Source: Erythrophleum ivorense (taxonomy: Eukaryota > Streptophyta > Magnoliopsida > Fabales > Fabaceae). Taken from it: DNA of 64,000 nucleotides. This document shows positions 1 to 12,043 of this stretch, in pieces (position 1 is the first letter of the stretch; each line of letters begins with the position of its first letter). Position numbers and translations under genes: made by a program. The notes below the pieces were generated by a model that worked only from the letters and a program-made list of their open reading frames with translations, was not told the origin of the DNA and made no database searches. The DNA lies in the NCBI GenBank assembly GCA_026724425.1, contig JAIUCV010000003.1:44045283-44109282 (forward strand), in the 5' to 3' direction.

Positions 1-2643
1 CATCGTGACCGATCTCAAGCCATTATCACTAGCATATTACAAGTTCCCTAACAATCTAAAGTACCCTTCTATTACTTTTCTATGTCTTTCTTTATATCAT
101 CTGACACTCGAGGTAAAAGAAAGTTTTTCCTTTAATCTCTTATACAATATACTATTCCATCCCCAAGGTCACTTTTATTACTGAGCTATCTCTACTTAGG
201 GCATTACATAATATCTCATAGGTAACTATACCAAGGATAATAGTGTTGTCTCATGCACTCACTTATTATACCTTTCTATCTATTAACCCTTCATTATGTC
301 CTTGGCTCTAACGTCATCACATACATTTTCTTGGACTCTACTGTCCTTTTTTCCATACAGAAAAGGTTATCTATTCCTCATTTATTTCGCTATTACCTTT
401 CTGCATATTGCTACTGAATAGCATTTTCATGCTTTCTAGATTCACCTTTGCTTACTTACTTAATGTTAAATTGAGAAGGTCTCATTCATCTCATTCATCT
501 CATTCTCATCCTCTATTCTCAGCTAGACCTTTCCTTCTTGGAGAAACTTATCTCTTGTGAACCTTAAAACTTGTTTGCCTCAAAGCTCTTGAGTTTACAT
601 CACTACTTGCATGATTTTGAAACTCACCTTCTTAGGTGGATTTTAACTTTCTCTAGCTTCTTTGAGAGCACTAAGGCACTAGCTACTTGCCTCAGCTTTT
701 CTCTATATTCTGATTAGGGGCTACGCTCTCTTTTTGCTTAGACATTATATTTCCATCCTTAAAAGCATACTTTATTAATTCTAAGATTATATTAGCTCGA
801 TTCAAGTCACTTCCTCTTAAAGTCCTGAATCTGTTCTACTGGCAACTCGATGCTCCACTTAACACTTTTACTATTCATGTGCCTTTACATTACATTAACC
901 TTATATTAAGGGAGCTCATCAAACAAAATGCTACATCTCTTATCTGTCTGCTTTTACTATACTTGTGCTATTAACTTTCCTTTTACCCTGACTAAAGCGT
1001 GGGTCTCTTTTTCTCTATACTAGTTTCTCAACTCTTCCTCACTTCCCCCTATCTCTGTAATTATTAAACTGGGGCTTTATTTGTTAGAGAGTTGCTGACC
1101 ATTAACTAAGTGATTCCCTATCTCATTACCTCTTATTTCTTTTTATCAAACCACGAAGAACTTTCACTAAGTTATCTTTCTGAGCTACTTTTACTTTAGA
1201 CTAAGGTTCCCTTTTAAACTCATCTCACCTTACATGTGAAACTCTACTCATTGCTTTTATTAGGCTTTAACTTACACTTTGCCTAGGGCAGTGGTTTCAT
1301 TTAGGCTACAATTCACTATACATCCAACTAGCTCACCTAGGCTTACTTATTCTGTTATTAGCCTCTTTTAAACTATTCTTTTTCTTTTCTTTGAATTTCT
1401 GACTCCAAGCTAGTCATATTCGTGTTGAGGTACTACCTTTAAGGCACACCCTTCTTATGCACTCATAATATTCTCTTATATACTTATATCATTCCTTACT
1501 TATATATACTTGTGACATGTTCTATGTGTATTGAACTCCTACTGTAAGCCTGTCAATCATTATCACACAAGGTAGCATTTAGGTTGGAGTAAACACCTTG
1601 CGGACGGGTCTCTACAACCTTACTCTTCCTATGCGTAGCCATCTAACTCTAATTACTACTCACTCTTTGTTATCCTTGGCATTAATCATCACTACCTATT
1701 AATCTCTTTCTTAAACTTATACACTAGGCCCGCTGCTCTTTTATCATTCATTTATTCTTTGTAAACTTGCTAAATGGGTCATTTATCTGCCCTTTTATCT
1801 TGCTCAACTATGGGCCTTGGACTTTCCTTCCTCGATTCTTCCTTATAGCAGTTCCTTTTATGCATGCACTTGAATATGACCAACAAGGCCTTCCATTTTG
1901 AACTACATTCAATCCTTTGGTACATCCTTTTTCTAATGTCATCATCCGAGCCTCAATTGTCTCTGTATCTATACCACCATCAAAACTAAGGGGTTATACA
2001 TCTTGCATCACCCACTCGTAACCAAAGAGTGAGTCAAAGCTCTACAAAATGTCACTTGTAGGTTCTGATCTTTGACTTAAGGGAATAGTTCTTAAACTCT
2101 TTGATTTATTCATATATCTGGGTGTCATGCTAGGGGAGAAACTCTCCCTCTTTTCCCCTCTAAACTCATTTCCTTTGCAGTTGTAGTTTTCACTTTATAC
2201 TATGCTACCTTATTGCCTATCTCTACATTAGGCAAAACATCCTAGAATGGTCTACGTGTGGTGATCAGGGAGGATTAGGCCTTACATTATCTTCTAGGCA
2301 AGGCTCTCACTTGCAATTACCACAAAACTCTTGTTGCTAACACCTCGTGGCTTGCCACTAATCCCAATAAGCTACCCAAGTTTGTAGGGCTCTAACCATA
2401 GGATTAACTAATTCTACTCTATCATCATTGGGCTCGACTCTAGCCTCTCTAAAGTGCCTATCTCTCCTAATACTCACCAATACATCAAATATCATTCCAC
2501 ACATCTCACTTAACACAAACATACATATATGCCACCATTAAACACTCAAAACATCCTATATAGGCTTGTACAAAGTTGTAATATCACATCCTCAAGCCAT
2601 AATCATCACTAAAGTGCCTAAATCTTTGCTCTAATACCAAAAA
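1..2643 (-). mobile_element. Non-coding internal region of an LTR retrotransposon, cut by the window edge
   Basis: This stretch lies just inside the LTR at 2644-6070, next to a primer-binding site, so it is the 5' internal region of a minus-strand element whose other end is outside the window. It is strongly pyrimidine-rich on the plus strand (purine-rich on the element's sense strand). I see no open frame or recognisable gag or pol motif. Either this is a long untranslated leader or the element is non-autonomous (LARD-like). The family, probably Ty3/gypsy, is inferred from the LTR ends only. Confidence 0.55.
2628..2639 (-). other. Primer-binding site, initiator Met tRNA type
   Basis: On the minus strand this reads TGGTATTAGAGC. 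It differs by one base from TGGTATCAGAGC, the usual plant sequence complementary to the 3' end of initiator methionine tRNA. It starts four bases after the LTR end, as expected, and it fixes the element's orientation as minus. Confidence 0.75.
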
Positions 2644-5600
2644 TGTAATACTATAAGTTCATATAGCCCATACAATAATATTCAAAGTATTACATACTCA
2701 TTTGCATGGAGCTTGCATACTTTAGTAACGAAAATCAAGTGCATGGATATCAAAAGTGTTCAATTTTGCCTACATGAGTCATTTAAATTCATCTCAAATC
2801 ATTTTCATCCGTACCATATCCAAAAAAATCAGAAACAACACAATTTGAGGCCTACAACATAGATCAAGACCCATTTCTCATAGATTTGCATTTTTGCTCT
2901 CAAGTTGCAGAGATAATTTACTAATATGAATTTTGAAAAATTATAACTAATTCTAAAAAAATTGAAATCAAGCATATGATAGCTTTTTGAAAATCTCTAG
3001 ATGTTAATTCATGATTAAAAATATTTCCAAACTAAGAAAGCACCATCTGGACCATGAAAAATAATAGAATAGTACCAAAGATTTAGCTGCATCCTAATAC
3101 TGACCATCAAGTTTAAAAATTTGATTCTCCCTCTACAGAGCTCCAATTTGGATGCTCTCAATTGCTAGGAAAATCTTATCATGTATAATTTATGCTTGTA
3201 ATAATTTCATAAGTGTTAGATTTTGTTTGATCTCAGATGACATAGAAACATAGACTAACCATATAAACAGTAACTGGACCAAATCTGCATAATTGTCCCA
3301 ACTTTGAACATTCATAATTAATTCTCTAAAGCTCCAAATAATGTGGTTCTTAGCTCAGAAAAAAGCTCTAGATGAGACCTATATTCATGCCAAATTTCAA
3401 GCTTAAATTCGTTCATTTGGCTAGCTTAAGGTATAGGGTGCAAAAATTGACTTTGTAGGCACCAAATGAGGTCAAATTCAACTCAAATACTCTCCCACCC
3501 TAACCATGACCCCTTGAGCATGTGAGAATGTTTAAAAACAACATACAAAACTTGTCTAAAAGGTCCAATTACTTATGCATCTCAAAACCACTCCCTTATT
3601 TGCTTTCACATACAAAGCTACAAGTGCTCGATTAAGCATGTGGATGTCAAAAACATACATACATACACAATTGGTTTTAAAATCCTTTTATTCATAATAA
3701 ATGCATGTTTTTACATATGTTCAACCATTTACATCACACATATAACTCTTGTACAAAACTCTTGACACCTAAGTACCAAAAAGTCCTATTCTAGTGTCAA
3801 TCTTTCTACCTCAAGCCAAATTGCCTCTTCCACTTAGTCCTTGAGCTTTACCTAAGAAAAAATAAATATGTGGGGAAAAGAGTGAGATTCAAAGAATCCC
3901 AATAGCTCTTTTATCCTTTCAAACATACATATATGATGCATTTTCAAGTCAACGAATGCAAGCATACCATAAAACCTTCTAGAAAACATACATAGCCATT
4001 TTTCCATGTCATACAAGTTCATACAATTCAAACAGAGGCTTTAAAGGTTGTTGGTTCAACCTCACCCAAATTCTTAGGACTTTTGAATTTTTTTCACCTA
4101 TTTCTAGAGACTTTTGACTTAGCCTCACTCTTTCTTAAGACTTTTGGCCTTATCTCACCTACTCTTGGGGATATTTTGCTCCTCCTCACAGATCTCACAG
4201 GACTTTTGGCATTACCAAACCCACTCAAGCCATTACATATCAAAACAAGTTCACAAATCACATCATGGTACCAAGACACTAAATCAATGGCTATAAATAA
4301 ATCTCATAGTTCAAATATACATACAAGCAATCAAAGACAAGCAACAAATCAAAGAATGCATGTAAGAAAGGTTAGAGACCTACCTTAGAATAGGAAACAC
4401 AAGCTTTCCCTTTTGCATTTTACTTGTTTTTCTCAACCAAACATACACAATTAAGGAGATCTTGATTCTCTTGACTTAGAAACATCAAATGAGATTCAAA
4501 TCAATCCTTAGAATCAATTCTAGCTTCATAAAACTCTAGGCTAGCTCATTTGGTCTTAAATCACTATTATAGTCCATATATGATATAATGAAGCAACCAC
4601 TTGAAATCATACACTTAGCTTCCAATTCTCATTCTTTCTAGGCCATATGACTCCATATAAACTTATTGAAGCCCTCTCAAACTCAATCTAGGAAGCCAAA
4701 GTATAGGTTGCCTCATTATGCATAAATTGGGTCCTAAAACCTTAACTCTCAAACCAAGCTTTTTAAATTCAATCCATTGGTTTCTATAATATCTATAATT
4801 CATATCAAGTCTCTTATAACCTTGGAATAAAAAAAAAACTCTCCCTAAGTGTTCCAACTCCTTTGGGGCCGAGATATGTATATAGAAGGAGCCCATGGAG
4901 TTGCTTACTTTTTCCTTAAGGGAATGGCTCTCAAAAATATTCCTAGAGGTCTAATGGACTCATACAAGCTCTTAAATAAGTTAGAATATCTCTAGGAAAA
5001 ATCAGACTTAAGCATTTGTCTTAAAACTCCAAGATTCTCAATCTTGAATTTCATTATTTCCTATTTGATTCTAATAAACTATTCTTAATTCTCACACTCT
5101 TAAACACTTGTTTCTCTCTTGCTAAGGTCAAAATTCATCTTTTTAAATGGGCTAGGTCTGACCCAAACATGACTAAGAGTAGAAAACAAGATGGAGTAAG
5201 AGAAGTCCATGGTTTCTTACCTCATTTGCTAGCTTTTCAAGAGCTCTATTTCATACTCCCATGAGGTTTCTCAAATCTCTTCCTCCCTCCACTGCCTCAG
5301 CCACAAACCATTACCAAAATAAATAATCAAACTATAGAAAGAGAAAGGAGAAAAAGGGGAATAAGTTTAGGAAAGCAAAGAGCATGAAAAACCTTAAAAA
5401 TCTTACTCTTTCACTTGGTTGCTCTTCCTTCCTCTTGTGCATTTCATGGAGCCCTCTCTAAATCTATCCAAACTAGCATGTTTCAGTGGAGAGGAATTGG
5501 CTAAAGCTAAACGTGTTATAAGACCCCAAAAAAGTAAAGTTATGCTATTTTTTCACCTTTCAATTTAGTCCCTAAATCATGGTTTCTTCATTTGGCCTCA

Positions 5601-6070
5601 TTTCAACTCCTTTTCCAAATCCATCTTTTCCATCGTAATATTTAGGTCCTCTAACTTATAAATTGCTTTTGGTTTCACTCAAATTGAATTCAAAACTATT
5701 TTAAACTATTTGGGTAAAGTTTCGCTCAACTGATAGCTAAAATTGCTCACCGAAAAGGTTTCAATTGTTTTGGGGGTTCCCATGGTTTTTTAGGCCTCTA
5801 AGAACCCTCAAAAAGTTGAAATTTTTCTTTTAAAAAGCTTTCCTATAAGTTTTCTAAAAATTTTCAAAAATTACAAAAGTACCCTAACATTCTTTCAAAA
5901 ATTTTCCTAACTCATTTAGCTCGAGTTTCTAGGCAACTCAAATCTCAAACCTCATTTTTAGGGGTTTAGATTATTACTCTACTTTTATTTGATTGCTATC
6001 CCCTTGATTTAGGGGACTTCCTTTGAAATTCTCACATTTTTTACTCTTTTTCAGCAAATCGAGTGTTATA
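2644..6070 (-). mobile_element. Long terminal repeat (about 3.4 kb), 5' LTR of a minus-strand retrotransposon
   Basis: On the plus strand the repeat opens with TGTAATACTATAAG directly after the primer-binding site and closes with ATCGAGTGTTATA. The terminal TA is probably a decayed CA. Its right 700 bases align by eye with the right end of solo LTR B (for example 'aaaaccttcccg'-type words, a 'tttctaggcaa' word, then 'aatcga'), so both belong to one family in the same orientation. It has no coding capacity. The short open frames here (4083-4388, 4663-4896) look random. Confidence 0.7.
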
Positions 6071-6125
6071 ATACCTAATTTACCCAGACTTCCAGAGCCA
6101 TAGACAAGACTAGAAAAAAGAAGCT

Positions 6126-6750
6126 ATGAGTTCCTCTCATCTAGAGAATCGATCTCCGCTGGCAACGTTGGTGGAATTCATGCAAATATGCCATCATCGT
6201 CTTACATAACAGCCTCTATGCAAGGAGATTACAATTGTGTTGGTTCTTCTATTCTACCATAGATAGTCTATGAAAATGTTAGTTCTTCTTTTTTTCCACC
6301 ATTCATAGATGCTGGCGTTTTAGGTCTATCTTCTTTTCCACCTTATTATATACCATCATTACCTTTATCTATTTATATAGAGTCATCCTTCTTACACCAC
6401 CACCACAACCAATGCAATCTAATGGGGTATCATTTACATCAGTATTTACATATCTAGCTACATTCAATACTAAGTATAGCAATACTTCTTTCGCACAATG
6501 GATATCCTACCAATCTCAACAAAGTTTCTTTACCCTAAATCAACTAATTTCGCCTGTCTAGTTCCCTCAATGGAATTTCAGTTCCCAACAAATTCGTAAC
6601 CAGGTAGAGAGTGAATCATTTGAAAAAGAAGATAAGGAAGAACATGAAAATGACAATAAGGAAGATGAAGAGCAAGAGAAAGAACTGCCATAACAATGTC
6701 AACCTCAACAAATAAGGAGAAAGTCTTAGTGTGGAATAGGTCATCATTAC
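6126..6750 (+). pseudogene. Decayed Ser/Pro-rich then acidic coding-like stretch, not identified
   Basis: From about 6120 one frame runs some 100 codons with a single stop. It is rich in Ser, Pro and Tyr, with a run of four histidines near 6400. A shifted frame then continues with Gln/Ser-rich residues and ends in a Glu/Asp/Lys-rich tail (about 6600-6690). This layout, a low-complexity N-terminus followed by an acidic stretch and basic residues, resembles the first protein of some plant PIF/Harbinger-type transposons. No catalytic motif is visible, so the assignment is a guess. At least three stops or frame changes make it non-functional. Confidence 0.3.
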
Positions 6751-6829
6751 GGCCAATGACTAATATTATTGCTTTTCTTTTCTTTTTTAGTATATATTTC
6801 AAATTCAATTCCTTATTAATTAACGTCAA

Positions 6830-7620
6830 TTTATCAAAAAATCAATTAATAAAATTATTTATTAAAATACACACACACACACATATCTATAAATATATTA
6901 TAACATTATTATTTAATTTTAATTCATAATATTTTTAATAAATTTAACTAACAATTTAAGAAACTATATTTGCTTAAACAACATTTCTAAACAATAATAT
7001 TAAATTAATTAATTTAATTACTTTATAAATGAATAATATTAATTCTTTTGTATAAATTTAATTTTAAATTAATTCTTTTGTATAAATTTAATTTCAAACA
7101 CATTGTTATATTTCATTTACAAAAATTTTATTTTATACATTAACAATAAAAAATATATCAACTAATTTAAAAAAATTAATTAATATTTCTAAAAATATAA
7201 ATATTTAACTATAAGATTAAAAAAATCATATATACAAATTAAAACATTATATTCTTCAAAATACAAATAAAAGTTGAAAAAATTTTATATAAAATTTAAA
7301 AATAAATAAAATAAAAAATGATTTTAACAATAAATTTACAATTTTTTTTAATTCTTATCTGACCCAAGAGATAAAAAAAATTTAAAACAATTATTTTAAA
7401 AAAATTTAAAAAGAGGGATGCTTAAAATTTAAAAAAATTCAAAAAAAAAAGAATGCGGAGCCTTCCCTTTAAATTTAAAAGAAAAATAAAAGGAGTTCCT
7501 TTTTAAAAAGATTTAAAAAAAAACTAACGTGGTGCCTGTGTTAAAAAAATTAATTCAATTATATATATCAAAAATTACTATTTACTGTTATATATATATA
7601 TATATATATATATTTGAGTC
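6830..7620. other. Very AT-rich spacer with simple repeats
   Basis: There is no gene here. The stretch holds a short (AC)n run near 6870-6885, two tandem copies of a word containing TTCTTTTGTATAAATTTAAT near 7041-7092, many A/T homopolymers, and a (TA)n run at 7589-7612. Confidence 0.6.
7589..7612. repeat. (TA)n microsatellite
   Basis: About twelve uninterrupted TA units are visible. Confidence 0.9.
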
Positions 7621-7856
7621 AAAAAGCCCTGTGTACTCGTGTTGCACCAATTTATGATTATATTATCCCCAAAACACTGTAAAGGGATTGCTTCCTAGCT
7701 ACATCGTGGTCTCTAACCACTCCAGTACGGAACAATTAACAATTATCCAAAATTCATGTCGGGTCAGCATTGTATGTATACTTTTTTGACACTCAAATGT
7801 TGGTGGGCATCCGATCTTTGAGAAACCTTTTCGATTTATGTATTTTTAAAACTAGG

Positions 7857-7866
7857 CAAGTTCCCC
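7857..7866. repeat. Left target-site duplication CAAGTTCCCC
   Basis: Identical to 9275-9284 on the other side of the foldback element. Confidence 0.8.
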
Positions 7867-9274
7867 AACTTTTTGACATTAATATGGCCAAAAAATAAAC
7901 AAATAACCAACAAGTTAGCCTACAAAAACTTTTTTTTATATACTTAAAATTTTATTTTCTACTTTTTTTATTAATGGGTCATGGTATCTAAGTTGTTGCA
8001 ACCCAATTAAATTAAATGACCTATATATAATTTTTTATATTTATATTTAATTTAATTTAATTTAAGTTTTAATTTATTTAAAAAATAAATTTAAATTTAA
8101 TATATTTATTATTAAATTCAAAATTATTTACAAAAGTGTAAATTAAATTTTTATTTTTTATTGTTTATTATAATTGAAATTATTTTAACTAATTTTAAAA
8201 TATATAATTATTATTATGATTTTTTCTTCAACACTTTAAATTTGTTCATTTCAAATAAATTATTAGATTTATTATTTTTTAAAAAAAATTGAATTGAATT
8301 AAATTTATTTTTATTTATCATCTAATTTTTGAATTTAAATTTTCTATATATATTTCATCCAATTTTTTTAATTTCTTCATTTAAATAAATTACAGAATTT
8401 AAATTTTGTTACAAAATTTTGAATTTAAAATTTTAATTATTTGTAGTTATTATATATATTAATTCATTAACTTCTTCAAAATCTTTAATTTTCAGTCCTT
8501 CAATCTTACTTCATTTAAAATTATCTTAAAAAATTGTAATATAATTTGTAAAAGTTCTAATTGATACAAATATATGTTTGACAAATAATATTTATATCTA
8601 TTCATTATAAAAAAAATTATGTGAATTATTTTTTCTAATTTTTCATATCTAGGAATATCAAATATTTGTGAGACTATAAAAATACTTATCATAATAAAAA
8701 ATTTTAAATTCTATAATTTATTTAAATGAAGAAATTAAAAAAATTGGATGAAATATATATAGAAAATTTAAATTTAAAAATTAGATGATAAATAAAAATA
8801 AAAATAAATTCAATTCAATTCAATTCAAATTTTTAAAAAAATAATAAATCTAATAATTTATTTGAAATGAAAAAATTCAAAATGTTGAAGAAATAATAAT
8901 AATAAATTATATATTTTAAAATTAGTTAAAATAATTTCAATTATAATTAAAACTAAAAATTAAAAAATTTAATTTACACTTTTATATATAATTTTGAATT
9001 TAATAATAAATATATTAAATTTAAATTTATTTTTAAATAAATTAAAAAAATATAAATTAAATTAAATTAAATATAAATTAAAAAAATTATATATGAGTTG
9101 CGACATATGAAATACCGCGATCTATTTAAATAAAATAAAATTTAATTGGGTTGCAGCATCTCTTATTAATAAAAAAATAAAAAATAAAATTTTAAATATA
9201 TAAATAAAAAAAGTTTTTATGGCCTAACTTTTTGGTTATTTATTTATTTTTGGCCATATTAACGTCAAAAAACC
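7867..9274. mobile_element. Foldback MITE with very long inverted arms, Mutator-like target duplication
   Basis: The two halves are reverse complements of each other. The left arm, about 7867-8405, begins AACTTTTTGACATTAATATG. The right arm, about 8700-9274, ends CATATTAACGTCAAAAAACC. A loop of about 300 bases separates them. The element is flanked by the perfect 10-base direct repeat CAAGTTCCCC (7857-7866 and 9275-9284). Target duplications of 9-11 bases with long terminal inverted repeats are typical of Mutator-like elements. No transposase is encoded, so it would be non-autonomous. The arms differ by scattered substitutions and small indels, so the insertion is not recent. Confidence 0.8.
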
Positions 9275-9284
9275 CAAGTTCCCC
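9275..9284. repeat. Right target-site duplication CAAGTTCCCC
   Basis: Identical to 7857-7866. Confidence 0.8.
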
Positions 9285-9914
9285 CATCCATCCCCATCGT
9301 CCGTTATCCCTTGTGATTGACTGATTGCACCCTACGGTAAGTGGACCAATTCTCCATATATATATAAAAAGCTAACACAAAGGGGTTGATGACTTTAATT
9401 AATAACGCTTGTTCGTAATCCCCAACTACCCGCCAAACGGATAGAATATGTTAGCTGGATAAGTTAAAAAACAATTGCCTGGACTTAATTACAAGAATCT
9501 GGAACAACTCAATTAATGAATGAATGAAAGTGGGGGAGCTCAAGTAAAGCACAGTGATCCAGTTGAAGATGAAAGCTGGGAGTGGACTGTTCTTGTGTTT
9601 CGGTTGTGGTCGTTGTATACATTACATATAAAACGAACCGTTGAATTATTGATCATTTACAATAGGTTGATCCAAATTTATAATAAAAGCTCAAAAAAAA
9701 AGAAAATTAATTAATTAATATTTTTATTTTTAATTTTGAAATTAAAAAATAATGGTCAATTATTAATTAGTGGAAAAAAAAATTTTTAAAAGGAAAACTG
9801 ACTATTTTTCTATCATAAATTCATCATGCAAAAAGTGAGTGTGTGCTCTTGAAGAAATGAACAGATCTGTAAATCCACATTCGTGCCGTGCAATTGTGGA
9901 CTTGAAGAACATCT
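9285..9914. other. Spacer, no gene recognised
   Basis: This is unique-looking sequence. A 64-codon open frame at 9520-9714 ends in an A-rich tract and resembles no family I know. Confidence 0.4.
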
Positions 9915-10191
9915 TTAATGAAAATAATCAATTAGCCTTGCTTGCCAACCTTGATCCTCTTCTAACCAGGCAAAATCCTTCTTCATTTGACTCAATTTAA
10001 GATAAAGCACTCTAAAAAGCTCCATTCCCTTCACCACATTTTTGGTGGACATATTTAATCGTCTCCATTGATTTGCAGATTCCAATGCAGCTGATGCATC
10101 GCATACGTTGCCTGCCTGCGCCTTCCACTCACAGTCTATACAAGCATTAAATCCCAAATGAGAACCACAGCCAAAAGAACCTTTAATAGTA
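9915..10191 (-). CDS. Possible orphan terminal exon, unidentified protein
   Basis: On the minus strand a plausible splice acceptor (pyrimidine-rich tract ending CTTTCAAG) precedes an open frame running from 10191 to a stop at 9915-9917, about 91 codons. The product looks like real protein: mixed composition with Cys, Trp and charged residues, a CEWKAQAGNVCDASAALESA region, then an amphipathic helix-like stretch (VVKGMELFRVLYLKLSQMKK) and WLEEDQGWQ near the end. Base composition is less AT-rich than the surroundings. I do not recognise the family. No upstream exon was found within 1 kb, so it may be a gene fragment or a copy captured by a transposon. Confidence 0.35.
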
Positions 10192-11134
10192 CTTGAAAGA
10201 TGAAATAATTAGACACGTCCAGCATACCTGGAGGAGTCTCACAGCACATATTGCGGTCATCAACGTGCTCAATTTTGAGATCAATGAACCATGAATGGAG
10301 TGAGGAAACTCAAGTAATCAGCTGTCTAACTAAAAAGAAGAGGAAATCCATACTTATATCATTCCAAGGACAAAACTCTGTTTCATAAAATCTTTTCTTC
10401 AGAACGATTAACTGGAAGTTGACAATTACAACATGATTTTTTCTTCATGACTCAGTTAAAATTCATTACATAGATTTCACAAGAAATATTCTCCCAAAAC
10501 ATTTAAAAAATGTCATAATGTCAAATAGTTCTTATTTAAGTTGTCATATATTTGCATGCAAAAATGAAATTAACCTACCAGGATGTATGTCAAGTCCAAA
10601 AAAATTGGCATCTTAGATCAGAAAAAGAAATATGAAACGGCCTTATACCCTATGTATCAATTTCAATCAAATGGAAAACTACCCCATTGACTCGATTTTG
10701 CAAAGTTGCGTCCCTGGCCCCACAATGCATGGGCTACTCGATGAACTTCAATGGTACCACACATGAATAAAATTAGATCATGAAACAGTACACATCTATA
10801 TAAGACAAACCTCAATCAGAAACTTGAAAATATTTTTAAAATAATATAAAATTAAATTAAAAAACACCAAGCGGATTGATCTCTGGATACCTTTATCATG
10901 CATCATCACATCACAAAATTTGCGGGTAAAGAAAGAGACACAGAGGGCTACTCACAGTGCAGATCATGGGAGCAAAAAAATGTGGGCGCACCAACTTTTG
11001 TGAGCAGAGCATATAAGATAAGTAGAGAAAATCAATGATCCAAAGAGAAATTCATTATAGTTACATATACAGATGTGGTAGGAGACTAAACTTGAATTCA
11101 AATTTTAGTCTCATAGCATGATAGTCATGTGGAG
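10192..11134. other. Spacer, no gene recognised
   Basis: I see no open frame of interest, no structural RNA and no repeat with clear borders. Confidence 0.4.
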
Positions 11135-11320
11135 AAATGTATTTTATTGATTAGCCTTCGATACAAATATTATTGGTCAGCTTTATTATTAGTCAACTTT
11201 TGATGAAAATATTTAAAAAAAATTAGAAGGAATGCATTTTATTAGTTAACTTTTGAGGAAAATATTATTGATTAGCTTTAATATTGGTGAGATTTTGAGA
11301 CAAATATTAAAAGAAAGTTG
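11135..11320. repeat. Two degenerate tandem copies of a ~93-base unit
   Basis: Both halves share the words TTTTATTGATTAGC / TTTTATTAGTTAAC, AAATATTATTG and a terminal AAATATT(A)n. They look like an old tandem duplication. Confidence 0.45.
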
Positions 11321-12043
11321 TAGACTTAGTTATGCAAACATGAATAGTCAATCAAGAAGACGAATAATAACTGTGATATCAAAAGTCAAGATATTAAACA
11401 ATTAATGGCCAAAAATTTAAAATGATTTTAAAAAGTATTAAAAAAACCTAAAAACATGTAAACAAACATTTGATTATTATTCTTCAACATTAAAAATATG
11501 ATATGGAGACTTGAAATTGCGACAACTCAGCTTCATTGATTGCACCAAAGCTTTGCTTTAGTCTATTATATAGACATAAAGTATTGAATTTATAGATAAA
11601 ATAAAGTAAGAAAAAAATTTCTTATACCTTTATGTGGTGAATAACAAGCTCTAAAGATTAATGCTTTACACCAATTTCTCATTGGAAAGCTAATGAAAAA
11701 TATAACAAGAGCAAGAAAAAAACTGAGGGGATAAAGAAGTGGACAATTCTCATTTATTTAGATATTTTACACTTAGTACATAACTTCTATTTATAGGCTT
11801 TCAACCAAAAAGATAGACATATGAGTTACAATAATATAAATAAAAAATAAATTACTCTACAAAATTGTATATACCATTAAATATGAGAAGGGATTTTAGA
11901 GAATCATTTTTTGGGAGTTATAAATATCTACATAATCATATCATTTACAACAAAAAAATTTTTAGCATATTTTGGGTTGTGAGATTTAAGTGATTATAGA
12001 ATTTGAAATTACAAGTCTATTGAATTAGAGATTTAGACCATAG
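11321..12043. other. AT-rich spacer, no gene recognised
   Basis: I see no coding or repeat structure that I can define. Confidence 0.4.

Noticed and set aside
4083..4388. 101-codon plus-strand open frame
   Set aside because: It sits inside the long LTR, is Leu/Thr-rich from repeated CTTTTGGC-type words, and lacks any family resemblance.
6578..6929. Open frames on both strands
   Set aside because: The minus-strand frame is antisense to an acidic low-complexity run; the plus-strand one runs into AT-rich spacer.
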